Source: Solirubrobacterales bacterium (GTDB taxonomy: Bacteria; Actinomycetota; Thermoleophilia; Solirubrobacterales; Solirubrobacteraceae). Taken from it: DNA of 8,489 bases. Every line of letters begins with the position of its first letter. Position 1 is the stretch's first letter. Under the pieces are notes generated by a model that did no database searches, was not told the DNA's origin, and saw nothing but the letters and a program-made list of their open reading frames with translations. This document shows, in pieces, positions 1-5,830 of the stretch. Made by a program: the position numbers and the translations under genes. The DNA lies in the NCBI GenBank assembly GCA_017354065.1, contig JAFMRN010000094.1, positions 1 to 8,489 on the forward strand, written 5' to 3'.

Positions 1-1
1 G

Positions 2-193
2 CGCGATCAGACCGCGGCGCTCTAGCCGCGCGAGCGCCTCATACAGCGTGCCCGGTGCCAGGCGGGTACCGGAGAACTCCTCAATGTCCTTGGTCAGCGC
101 CCAGCCATGCTTGGCGCCATCCGCCAGGCTGGAGAGGATCAGGGTGGCAGGGCCCGCGTAGCGCCCGAGGTCTGCAAGTGGCTTGTCCGGCAT
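2..193 (-). CDS. PadR-family transcriptional regulator (N-terminal part, runs off the left edge)
   Basis: The first 64 residues of a winged-helix DNA-binding protein are visible, beginning MPDKPLADLGRYAGPATLIL. The stretch HGWALTKDIEEFSGTRLAPG followed by TLYEALARLERRGLI is the PadR N-terminal domain: a helix, then the recognition helix with the characteristic GTLY-x-AL-x-RLE-x-x-GLI signature. PadR proteins are usually repressors whose C-terminal helix makes the dimer; that part lies outside the window. The ATG at 193 is chosen because the PadR domain starts soon after it; an in-frame TTG four codons upstream is possible. No Shine-Dalgarno sequence is seen. The gene is divergent from the CLC gene, with 126 bp between the starts, and its promoter carries a direct repeat suited to autoregulation. 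Control of the CLC gene by this regulator is an inference from position only. Confidence 0.85.
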   Translation of the reverse strand, partial: MPDKPLADLGRYAGPATLILSSLADGAKHGWALTKDIEEFSGTRLAPGTLYEALARLERRGLIA

Positions 194-204
194 GTCGGCG
201 ATCA

Positions 205-234
205 ATGGTATATCGGCAGGCGGTATATCGTCAA
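205..234 (-). promoter_or_regulatory. Promoter of the PadR gene with an overlapping direct-repeat operator
   Basis: Reading the minus strand, TTGACG (234-229) and TACCAT (210-205) are separated by 18 bp and fit -35 and -10 boxes, with an ATG 11 nt after the -10. A perfect 9-bp direct repeat, GGTATATCG on the plus strand, lies at 207-215 and 222-230 (period 15 bp). One copy covers the -10 box and the other touches the -35 box. A repressor bound here would block RNA polymerase, so this is a likely operator, most simply for PadR itself. The identity of the bound protein is inferred. Confidence 0.55.
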
Positions 235-307
235 GCGACAATGGTTGGCGGCCAATCCCTACTGAGTCGATCCGGGAACCACACGGCGTCCCGTTGCCGA
301 ATCGCCA

Positions 308-313
308 TAGATT
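308..313 (+). promoter_or_regulatory. Candidate -10 box of the CLC gene
   Basis: TAGATT ends 6 nt before the GTG start at 320, the spacing expected for a leaderless transcript. No convincing -35 box is seen 17-18 bp upstream (cggcgt), so the call rests on the hexamer and spacing. Confidence 0.35.
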
Positions 314-319
314 GCGCGC

Positions 320-1714
320 GTGACCAACTTCCAATCGCCGCAGCCGAACGTCACCGGCCTGGGGATCGTTGCGTCCTATTCGGCGCGGTTTTGGGGCACC
401 GTTGGCTTTCTCGGAGCCGTGGCCGGGCTTGGTTCAGCCGGTTTCGTGGCGCTGTTGCGCGCCGTCGAGCATCTGACTTACGGCGTCAAGGCCCCGACCC
501 TGTACGCCGCCGCGCTGGGAGCGCCGAGCTGGCGGCGGGTCGTGGGGCTGGTGGTCGCCGCGCTGATCGTGATGGCCGGGTTGGCGCTGCTGGGCAAGCG
601 GACCACCGGGGGAACCGAGGTCTCGGAGGGGATCTGGCTGCGCTCGGGCTGGCTGGACTGGCCCCGCAGCCTGGCGCGCGGTGTGTTGTCGATTGTGATC
701 GTCGGGATGGGCGTCTCGCTCGGTCGCGAGGCGGCGCCGCAGCTGTTCGGTGCCGCTTCCGGCAGCCGCGTGGCCGAATGGGGCGACTTTCCCACCTGGC
801 AGCGGCGTCTGCTGGTGGCCTGCGGCGCGGGTGCTGGCTTCGCGTCTGTCTACAACGTGCCCCTGGGGGGTGCGCTGATGGCCTTGGAGGTACTGCTCGG
901 CACGCTGGCGCTGCCACTGGTCCTGCCTGCGCTGCTGTGCTCGGTGACCGCCACCGCGGTCGCTTGGATCTTCCTAGGGGATCGCCCGCTGTATGCGGTC
1001 CCCAGCTTCGGCTTTCATCCTTCGCAGCTGGTGTTCGCCGTCGTGGCCGGACCGCTGATCGGGTTGCTGGCGGTTGCTTGGACACGGCTGATCCGTTGGG
1101 CCAACCACGCTCGGCCTGCGGGGCGCGGGCGCTGGATCGCGCCGCTGGGCGCGTTCATGGCGCTGGCGCTGTTGTCACTGCAGTACCCGGAGCTGCTGGG
1201 CAACGGTCGCAGCATCGTGCAACTGTCACTCGGGCTGAAGCTGTCGCTGGGCCTGCTGTGCCTGTTGCTGGTGCTAAAGCCGGTGGTGACCGCGGCGTGC
1301 GTGGCCTCCGGGGCGCCGGGCGGCTTGTTCACGCCGACACTCGCGCTAGGGATCCTGTTCGCAGCGGTTTGTGGCTCGCTGTTTGGCCATATATACCCGG
1401 GCGCCGACCCTGTGTCCTATGAGCTGATCGGCGGTGGCGCGTTCCTTGCCGCGGCCATGCAGGGCCCGATCTCCGGCACCGTGCTCGTGCTCGAGTTAAC
1501 CCGGCGGCTGGATCCGCTGATGGTCCCGACGGTGCTCGCGGTCGTGGCCGCGACGGTCGTGGCACGGCGGCTGGGGGCGGCCTCGATCTACTCCGCCCGG
1601 ATGCCCGGAGCGGCGCTTGACAGCACGTCACCCGGGGCGGCGGTCGTCGCCATGTACGCGCTGGATGAGTCGTTGCCGGCTGATCTGGGGGAGACCCGCC
1701 CGGATTGCCGTTAG
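320..1714 (+). CDS. CLC-family chloride channel / transporter
   Basis: An integral membrane protein of 464 residues that moves chloride or a related anion across the cytoplasmic membrane. CLC landmarks occur in the right order: GREAAPQ at residues 135-141 (counterpart of GREGP, with gating Glu at 137), NVPLGGALMALE at 179-190, GGLFTPTLALG at 334-344 (the GGIFAP anion-site motif), MQGPISGTVLVLELT at 380-394, and the pore tyrosine in IYSARMP (Tyr424). Two positions differ from the proton-coupled E. coli model. The first selectivity motif GSGIP is diverged (GGTEVSEGI, 97-105). The residue matching the internal proton glutamate Glu203 appears to be Val191, as in eukaryotic channel-type members. 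There are no C-terminal CBS domains. The GTG at 320 is the first usual start after the in-frame stop at 308; there is no Shine-Dalgarno sequence. The family is certain; channel versus exchanger and the true anion are not. Confidence 0.93.
   Translation: MTNFQSPQPNVTGLGIVASYSARFWGTVGFLGAVAGLGSAGFVALLRAVEHLTYGVKAPTLYAAALGAPSWRRVVGLVVAALIVMAGLALLGKRTTGGTEVSEGIWLRSGWLDWPRSLARGVLSIVIVGMGVSLGREAAPQLFGAASGSRVAEWGDFPTWQRRLLVACGAGAGFASVYNVPLGGALMALEVLLGTLALPLVLPALLCSVTATAVAWIFLGDRPLYAVPSFGFHPSQLVFAVVAGPLIGLLAVAWTRLIRWANHARPAGRGRWIAPLGAFMALALLSLQYPELLGNGRSIVQLSLGLKLSLGLLCLLLVLKPVVTAACVASGAPGGLFTPTLALGILFAAVCGSLFGHIYPGADPVSYELIGGGAFLAAAMQGPISGTVLVLELTRRLDPLMVPTVLAVVAATVVARRLGAASIYSARMPGAALDSTSPGAAVVAMYALDESLPADLGETRPDCR
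1711..1714. other. Convergent stop-codon overlap (TTAG)
   Basis: TTAG supplies TAG for the CLC gene on the plus strand (1712-1714) and TAA for hxlR on the minus strand (1713-1711). The two genes therefore share their last bases and have no intergenic terminator space. Confidence 0.9.
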
Positions 1715-2208
1715 CTGGCGCGCGCGGGGTTCCGGCGGAAACGGAGTTCGCCGGGCGGAACCCGGTGGCCGTGCTCGCAGGTGACGACGGCATCAACGCT
1801 GGCGCCGCAACTGGCGTGGGCGATGTCCGCGCGGATGCCGTCCCCAAAGACCCAGCGCTCACCCCAGCGAAACAGCGCCAGGAGCGTCGGGAGCAGGTCG
1901 GCGCCCTTGTCCGTCAGCACGTACTCGTTGCGGGTCCGTTGTCCGGGCTCGCGGTATGGGTGTTTTTCCAGCAGCCCGGCTTCGGTCAGCTCCTTCAAGC
2001 GGGCGGCGGCCACCGGCTCGGAGATGTCGGCGCGTTGAGCGAACTGGTCGAAGCGGGTGGCGCCGTAGAAGGCCTCGCGCAGAACCAGAAACGCCGAGCG
2101 CGTGCTGAGTACGCCCAGCGACTGGAAGATCGGGCAGTCGTCATTGATGTCGGCCCAGCTCTCGCGCGGCGGCAGCGCCGGGTCCATCTGGATTTGAGAG
2201 GCGCTCAT
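1711..2208 (-). CDS. HxlR-family winged-helix transcriptional regulator
   Basis: A cytoplasmic DNA-binding protein of 165 residues. The HxlR/YodB-type domain spans about residues 22-121: CPIFQSLGVLSTRSAFLVLRE, then FYGATRFDQFAQRADISEPV, the recognition helix AAARLKELTEAGLLEKHPY, the wing ending EYVLTDKGADLLP, and the dimer helix ALFRWGERWV. Cys25 occupies the conserved N-terminal cysteine position used for redox or electrophile sensing in several family members. The usual Trp of the GDKWT motif is replaced (VLSTR). Beyond the core, residues 122-165 form an extra tail with Cys134 and Cys144 (SCGASVDAVVTCEHG) that could form a second thiol pair or a metal site. The gene is divergent from the MFS/thioesterase operon with 58 bp between the starts, the usual place for a local repressor of that operon. 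ATG at 2208 follows a TAAGCT box by 8 nt. Its 3' end overlaps the CLC stop. Confidence 0.92.
   Translation of the reverse strand: MSASQIQMDPALPPRESWADINDDCPIFQSLGVLSTRSAFLVLREAFYGATRFDQFAQRADISEPVAAARLKELTEAGLLEKHPYREPGQRTRNEYVLTDKGADLLPTLLALFRWGERWVFGDGIRADIAHASCGASVDAVVTCEHGHRVPPGELRFRRNPARAS
1727..1763. terminator. Stem-loop at the clc/hxlR convergence
   Basis: GGGTTCCG (1727-1734) pairs perfectly with CGGAACCC (1756-1763) over 8 bp, and an inner GGCG/CGCC pairing (1734-1737 with 1749-1752) is possible as an alternative register. It begins 13 nt after the CLC stop and lies inside the 3' end of hxlR. No T-run follows on the plus strand, so it could stabilise or slow a CLC transcript rather than act as a classical intrinsic terminator. 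It may also be incidental to coding sequence. Confidence 0.25.
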
Positions 2209-2216
2209 ACACCTAG

Positions 2217-2222
2217 AGCTTA
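2217..2222 (-). promoter_or_regulatory. Candidate -10 box of hxlR
   Basis: On the minus strand TAAGCT lies 8 nt before the hxlR ATG, in the leaderless spacing range. It sits inside the odd-centred palindrome AGCT-T-AGCT (2217-2225) and overlaps the left arm of the inverted repeat described separately. No clear -35 box is seen. Confidence 0.4.
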
Positions 2223-2233
2223 GCTGACTTTGG
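2219..2233. promoter_or_regulatory. Left arm of a probable HxlR operator
   Basis: The 10-bp core TAGCTGACTT (2221-2230), with flanks C-x before and x-GG after, is repeated in inverted orientation at 2275-2289 with 13 of 15 positions matching. This arm overlaps the hxlR -10 box and ends where the MFS -35 box begins, so binding here could repress both genes. Confidence 0.5.
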
Positions 2234-2259
2234 TTCGTGTAAGCCAGGTGTGTTACGGT
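2230..2259 (+). promoter_or_regulatory. Promoter of the MFS/thioesterase operon
   Basis: TTGGTT (2230-2235) and TACGGT (2254-2259) are separated by 18 bp and serve as candidate -35 and -10 boxes. The ATG at 2267 follows the -10 by exactly 7 nt, so transcription would start at or next to the A of ATG, giving a leaderless message. No Shine-Dalgarno sequence is present. Confidence 0.5.
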
Positions 2260-2266
2260 TCTGGCT

Positions 2267-3712
2267 ATGAGATACCTAAGTCAGCTACGGCGCGGTGATG
2301 CCTCCGCCGGCCTCGTTCTGGTGATCGTCTGCGCCGGCGTGGTGCTCGCCAGCCTCGACCTGTTCATCGTCAACATCGCGCTGCCTGACATCGGTCACGA
2401 CCTGCATCAGGCGAACCTGTCCGCGCTGTCCTGGGTACTGAACGGTTACGCGATCGTCTACGCGGCGCTGCTGGTGCTGCTCGGTCGCCTGTCAGAGAGC
2501 TTTGATCGCGAGCTTGGCTTCCTCTGGGGGGTGGTGATCTTCACCGTCGGGTCGGTCTTGTGCGGAGTGGCACCCGGCCTGGGCTGGCTGATCGGATTCC
2601 GTGTGCTGCAGGCTGTAGGGGCTGCGCTGCTGACGCCCACATCCTTGAGTTTGATCCTCGCGACGACGGCACCGGAGAAGCGCCAGGGCGCCGTCCGCGC
2701 GTGGGCAGCGGTCGGCGGGTTTGCGGCCGCGCTGGGCCCGGTCGTCGGCGGGATCCTGGTTGCGGCGGGCTGGCGCTGGGTGTTCTTCGTGAACGTGCCG
2801 GTCGGACTGCTCGCGCTGGCGGTCGGCTGGTGGCGGCTGCCCTCGGTCGCCGGGCATCGGGTTCCGCGCCCGGACGCCCTGGGCGCGCTGTTGGTCACGG
2901 TCGGGATAGCCGCGCTGACGTTGGGACTCGTCGAGGGGAATGACTGGGGCTGGGGATCGGCCCGTGTGCTGGGCTCCTTGGGCCTGGCCGCGGTGTCCCT
3001 GGCCGGGTTCCTGGCGCATACCATGCGCCACTCCAACCCGCTGGTTGATCCGGGACTGTTCCGGATCCGGCCGTTTCGCGGCGCGTCGATCGTCGGCCTG
3101 GTGTTCTCCACCGCGTTCGGCGCGATGTTGCTGGCAACCGTGCTGTGGATGCAGGATGTGTGGGGTTGGTCGGCGCTGCACAGCGGCCTTGCCTTCGCGC
3201 CCGGGCCGCTGATGGTTCCGCTGTTCTCGTTTCTGGTGGCCGGACGGCTGATCGAAAGGCTCGGGCCGGGCCGCGTGATCTTTCTGGGGTCGCTGCTGTA
3301 TGCCGCAGGTATGGCGTGGTGGATGCTGTTCGTGAAACTGCATGCCTCATACGCGGACCAGATTCTGCCCGGCACGGTGCTCACCGGCGCCGGGGTGGGG
3401 CTCGTCATGCCGACCTTCATCGGGGTCGGCTCCGGCGCGCTGCCGCCGGCCTCTTTCGCGACCGGCTCGGCGGTGATCAACATGCTGCGCCAGGTCGGGT
3501 TGAGCATCGGTGTGGCGGTGTTCATCGCGGTGCTGGGTACCCCGCACAGTGCGTTGGGCACGCTGCACAGCTACCAGCTCGCCCGGGGCGTGATCGCTGC
3601 AATCACGCTGGTGTCGGCCCTCAGCGGGATCGTGTTTCTGGGTGCTCGTCGCGCGGGAGCGGAGCCCGCTCCAGCTGCGGGCGGACCGGCTACCGCCGCG
3701 GCCAGCCGATGA
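2267..3712 (+). CDS. MFS drug exporter, DHA2 (EmrB/QacA) type
   Basis: A proton-driven multidrug-type exporter of the cytoplasmic membrane, 481 residues, with about 14 hydrophobic segments as in the DHA2 family. Visible signatures are motif D1 LDLFIVNIALPDI (residues 30-42), the motif A region GRLSESFDRE (73-82), the RVLQAVGAALLTPTSL stretch (112-127), motif C ALGPVVGGIL (155-164) followed by GWRWVFFVNVPVG, and the late FATGSAVINMLRQVGLSIG stretch (397-415). Motif A departs from the usual GRLADRFGRR pattern: Asp becomes Glu77, the next Arg is Ser78 and the Gly is Asp80, which may alter gating. The C-terminal tail is Ala/Pro-rich. The start is fixed by a promoter 7 nt upstream, and an operator arm lies inside codons 3-8. 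The stop overlaps the thioesterase start (ATGA), so the two are probably translationally coupled. Substrate is unknown; an organic acid, antibiotic or electrophile is plausible from the neighbours. Confidence 0.92.
   Translation: MRYLSQLRRGDASAGLVLVIVCAGVVLASLDLFIVNIALPDIGHDLHQANLSALSWVLNGYAIVYAALLVLLGRLSESFDRELGFLWGVVIFTVGSVLCGVAPGLGWLIGFRVLQAVGAALLTPTSLSLILATTAPEKRQGAVRAWAAVGGFAAALGPVVGGILVAAGWRWVFFVNVPVGLLALAVGWWRLPSVAGHRVPRPDALGALLVTVGIAALTLGLVEGNDWGWGSARVLGSLGLAAVSLAGFLAHTMRHSNPLVDPGLFRIRPFRGASIVGLVFSTAFGAMLLATVLWMQDVWGWSALHSGLAFAPGPLMVPLFSFLVAGRLIERLGPGRVIFLGSLLYAAGMAWWMLFVKLHASYADQILPGTVLTGAGVGLVMPTFIGVGSGALPPASFATGSAVINMLRQVGLSIGVAVFIAVLGTPHSALGTLHSYQLARGVIAAITLVSALSGIVFLGARRAGAEPAPAAGGPATAAASR
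2275..2289. promoter_or_regulatory. Right arm of a probable HxlR operator, inside the MFS gene start
   Basis: AAGTCAGCTA (2278-2287) is the exact reverse complement of 2221-2230, and flanking CC and G positions extend the match to 13 of 15. It covers codons 3-8 of the MFS gene, downstream of the predicted transcription start. A protein bound here could act as a roadblock or close a loop with the left arm. Because the left arm is upstream of both predicted transcripts, the repeat cannot be an RNA hairpin and should act as DNA. Confidence 0.5.
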
Positions 3713-4290
3713 CCGCGTTTGAGATCGACTCGCGACCCGAGCCGGATACCGTTCCTGCGATGACAGACCTGAGCGAGTCCAGCACAGCGCCGGCCAAGTG
3801 GGGCGCGGTGGGCGAGAAGACGATCAGCTGGTACGGGATCGAGCCTACGCTCCAGGCGTTGGGCTCCCTCAGCGGGCTGGAATTCATCCAGGCGATGGCT
3901 GAGGGCAAGCTGCCGTGGCCGCCGATCGCCTCTCACTTCGACATGCGCTTTCTCGCGATCCGTGAGGGCGAGATCGAGCTTGCCTCGATCCCCGACGAGT
4001 CACTGCTCAACGGGATCGGGCTGGTGCACGGCGGCGTGCTGTGCACGCTGATGGACACCGCGATGGGAATAGCCGCCCAGACATTGGGTGCGCCCGGCGT
4101 CGCCTGGGCCTCGATCGAGTTGAAGGTGTCGTTCCTCAAGCCAATCCCCTACGACGGACGTGAGCTGAAGGTCGTCGGCCGGGTGCTGAAGCCCGGACGT
4201 AACGTGTCCTTCACCGAGGGTTCGGCCTATGACGCGGACGGGAAGCTGATCGGCCACGGGACGTCGTCACTGGCCGCGGTCGGTGGTTAG
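3709..4290 (+). CDS. PaaI-family hotdog-fold thioesterase
   Basis: A 193-residue cytoplasmic enzyme predicted to hydrolyse an acyl-CoA or related thioester. The hotdog domain occupies about residues 56-192, and its centre NGIGLVHGGVLCTLMDTAMG (101-120) holds the PaaI signature HGG-x6-D (His107-Gly-Gly, Asp116), with the Asp as the expected catalytic residue. The following strands (WASIELKVSFLKPI, then VVGRVLKPGRNVSFTEGSAYDADGKLIGHGTSS) match the rest of the fold. The N-terminal 55 residues are a poorly conserved leader. The ATG at 3709 overlaps the MFS stop as ATGA, favouring translational coupling; an internal ATG at 3760 would give 176 residues with the whole domain intact, and neither has a Shine-Dalgarno sequence. 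Co-transcription with an exporter suggests processing of a toxic or aromatic acyl compound before or after export. The substrate cannot be read from the sequence. Confidence 0.9.
   Translation: MTAFEIDSRPEPDTVPAMTDLSESSTAPAKWGAVGEKTISWYGIEPTLQALGSLSGLEFIQAMAEGKLPWPPIASHFDMRFLAIREGEIELASIPDESLLNGIGLVHGGVLCTLMDTAMGIAAQTLGAPGVAWASIELKVSFLKPIPYDGRELKVVGRVLKPGRNVSFTEGSAYDADGKLIGHGTSSLAAVGG
4287..4290. other. Convergent stop-codon overlap (TTAG)
   Basis: TTAG gives TAG for the thioesterase (4288-4290) and TAA for the secreted-protein gene on the minus strand (4289-4287). It is the same arrangement as at 1711-1714. A weak 5-bp stem, CCGCT/AGCGG (4291-4295 with 4300-4304), lies just beyond it and is not convincing as a terminator. 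Confidence 0.9.
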
Positions 4291-5615
4291 CCGCTCGCCA
4301 GCGGGGCCCAGACCGTGTATCTGCCCCGGCACGCAGCCAGCGGAGTCTTGGAGTAGGCGAGTGAGAGGCTCAGCGGCTGGGTCGCGCCGGGCAGCAGCAG
4401 CGACGCCGAGCTTGCGGTCGGGCCGGGGCATGACTTGCTGGCCGGCGTCCAGGTGAAGTTCACCGACCCCGGGTAGTCCGGGGTGATCAGCACGTGGTCC
4501 GGCACTTCTTTGTAGGGACCGGGCTTGTAGGTCCGCTGTGGCGGGAACGGCTTGTTGGCGGCAGTGCTCAGGGTGAGCTTGGGTTGGCCGGAGAGCCCAC
4601 ACGGCGTGCCCCGGTCGGTCAGCTTGAGATCGCCGGATCCCACCCGGGTGGAGAACTGGGAACCGGGCTTGAGCGACATCTGGGAGCTGGTGCAGGGGTG
4701 GAGGATCCCTGATTGCGCCAGCACGTTTTCCATCCCGACCGTCTGTTCCAGCGGCGCTTCTGCCTTGCCGTGCACACTGAAGGCGACGGGCGGCGCGAAT
4801 TCGGCCGGGCTGCCCGGGCCGCCCGAGAAGATGCAGCTGGACTCCCTGGCCTCCGCGAGCGTGCGGGAACCGGGACGGGTCTGGAAGCGGATGTCGATCA
4901 GCGGTGCTCCGCGGTTGCCCTGCACACCTGCGCAGCCGACCGGCCCGGCGCCGGGCTGGCCCACGTGCTCTGAGTCCACGGCCCGGGTCAGGCGCGCCAG
5001 GGCCTGCGGGTTCGTGACGCTGCCCAGCCCCCAGCGGTGCCTGATGCCATCGCTGGCGACGCTGACAGTGGCGGCGTGGATCCCTGAGGGGAGCCGTTCA
5101 GAGCGCGGGCGGGGGCGGAATGGGATCGCGTAGGAGTCGACGCGGACCGCGGTGCCGCCCTTCGCAGCGGTTGCGCTGATCTCAAGCTGCGCGAAGCCGA
5201 CGCCAGCCGGCTGGTGCGGGATCGTGAACTGCAGGCTGCGGGTGTTCACGATGTGTCCGGGCGATCCTCCACCGCCCTCACCCTGGACGATGATGCTCGT
5301 CTTGATCGGAGGATGGGCGCTCAGGGCGGCGATGAACTGCTTGGGCGTCTGCTTGACGATCCAGAAGGAGTGCTCGTCATAGCCGACCCTGGCGCCGCCG
5401 GGCTGAAGCTGGCAGGCGTCGCATTGCATGCCGCCGTGGGTCGGGTCGCCTGAGATCCGGGTGCCAGGCGGGCGGTACTTGGCCAGCCACTGCTTGGCGA
5501 AGCTCGCGGCCGCGCGTTTGTTTGCCGTTGGGATGGGAGCAGCGCTTGCCGCCAGCGGCATGGCGCTGAGCACCAGCAGAACCCCGAGGATCATCGCCCC
5601 TGCGATCCGTCGCAT
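4287..5615 (-). CDS. Secreted protein of unknown function, eight cysteines
   Basis: No family is recognised. The 442-residue protein starts with a clear Sec signal peptide: basic MRR, hydrophobic core AGAMILGVLLVLSAMPLA, and probable cleavage after ASA (residues 23-25). The mature part is rich in Gly, Pro, Ser and Thr, looks mostly beta-stranded, and has no later membrane segment or sorting motif. Eight cysteines (65, 68, 228, 261, 308, 339, 396, 429), an even number in an exported protein, suggest up to four disulfides; the first two form CDAC. A stretch IPFRPRPRSERLPSGIHAATVSV (around 164-186) resembles a motif I associate with uncharacterised secreted actinobacterial proteins, a recollection and not a search result. 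The frame is open for 62 more codons upstream, but this start is preferred because it begins the signal peptide and lies 7 nt after a TAGGCT box. The gene is convergent with the thioesterase and divergent from uppP. The mature end lacks an anchor, so release or loose wall association is likely. Confidence 0.8.
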   Translation of the reverse strand: MRRIAGAMILGVLLVLSAMPLAASAAPIPTANKRAAASFAKQWLAKYRPPGTRISGDPTHGGMQCDACQLQPGGARVGYDEHSFWIVKQTPKQFIAALSAHPPIKTSIIVQGEGGGGSPGHIVNTRSLQFTIPHQPAGVGFAQLEISATAAKGGTAVRVDSYAIPFRPRPRSERLPSGIHAATVSVASDGIRHRWGLGSVTNPQALARLTRAVDSEHVGQPGAGPVGCAGVQGNRGAPLIDIRFQTRPGSRTLAEARESSCIFSGGPGSPAEFAPPVAFSVHGKAEAPLEQTVGMENVLAQSGILHPCTSSQMSLKPGSQFSTRVGSGDLKLTDRGTPCGLSGQPKLTLSTAANKPFPPQRTYKPGPYKEVPDHVLITPDYPGSVNFTWTPASKSCPGPTASSASLLLPGATQPLSLSLAYSKTPLAACRGRYTVWAPLASG

Positions 5616-5622
5616 GGGGCCG

Positions 5623-5652
5623 AGCCTAACGCGAGCTCTGTCCGATGCGCAA
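5623..5652 (-). promoter_or_regulatory. Promoter of the secreted-protein gene
   Basis: On the minus strand TTGCGC (5652-5647) and TAGGCT (5628-5623) are separated by 18 bp. The ATG at 5615 follows the -10 by 7 nt, giving a leaderless message and supporting this start over the longer open frame. Confidence 0.5.
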
Positions 5653-5794
5653 CCCAGAGCGCGCGGTACCCTGAATGCTTCGGCGGATTGCCCACTCGAC
5701 CAACGGGCCATGGCCAACGCCATGCCCAACCGGCGCCACGCGCCCTTCAGGGGCGGCCAGTCCCGGTGGTCGGGAGTGTCGACGCCGCCCAGGC
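5653..5794. other. Intergenic stretch with no recognised feature
   Basis: This part of the gap between two divergent genes is GC-rich. I see no credible coding sequence, tRNA or strong hairpin here. The open frame on the minus strand is only the upstream extension of the secreted-protein frame. Confidence 0.5.
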
Positions 5795-5824
5795 ATGACA
5801 CTCAAAAGTCCTGGGACGTTAAAA
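5795..5824 (+). promoter_or_regulatory. Candidate promoter of a small RNA or uppP leader
   Basis: ATGACA (5795-5800) matches the -35 consensus at five of six positions. It is followed by 18 bp and the AT-rich TTAAAAAT (5819-5826), from which TTAAAA (18-bp spacer) or TAAAAA (19-bp spacer) could serve as the -10. The locally AT-rich character stands out against the surroundings. A transcript would start near 5831. Confidence 0.4.
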
Positions 5825-5830
5825 ATCAGT

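Noticed and set aside
55..1422. Long plus-strand frame overlapping the CLC gene in another phase
   Set aside because: The Arg/Gly/Ala-rich product is typical of a shadow frame in GC-rich DNA, and the CLC gene has clear family motifs in the other frame.
2458..3561. Long minus-strand frame opposite the MFS gene
   Set aside because: The Pro/Thr/Ser/Arg-rich product has no motifs and mirrors a gene with strong DHA2 signatures.
3145..3708. Extension of the thioesterase frame upstream into the MFS gene as a fusion
   Set aside because: The extra residues are an Arg/Gly-rich out-of-frame translation of the MFS gene. The ATGA overlap at 3709 gives a natural start.
5640..5730. tRNA-like words on the minus strand (TTGGTCGAGTGG and a GGGTTGCGCATC stretch)
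   Set aside because: The T-arm does not match GTTCRANYC, no acceptor stem pairs, and no anticodon arm can be built.
5616..5801. Upstream extension of the secreted-protein frame by 62 codons to an ATG at 5801
   Set aside because: The extension would bury the signal peptide inside the protein, reads like non-coding sequence, and would contain the promoter boxes at 5623-5652.
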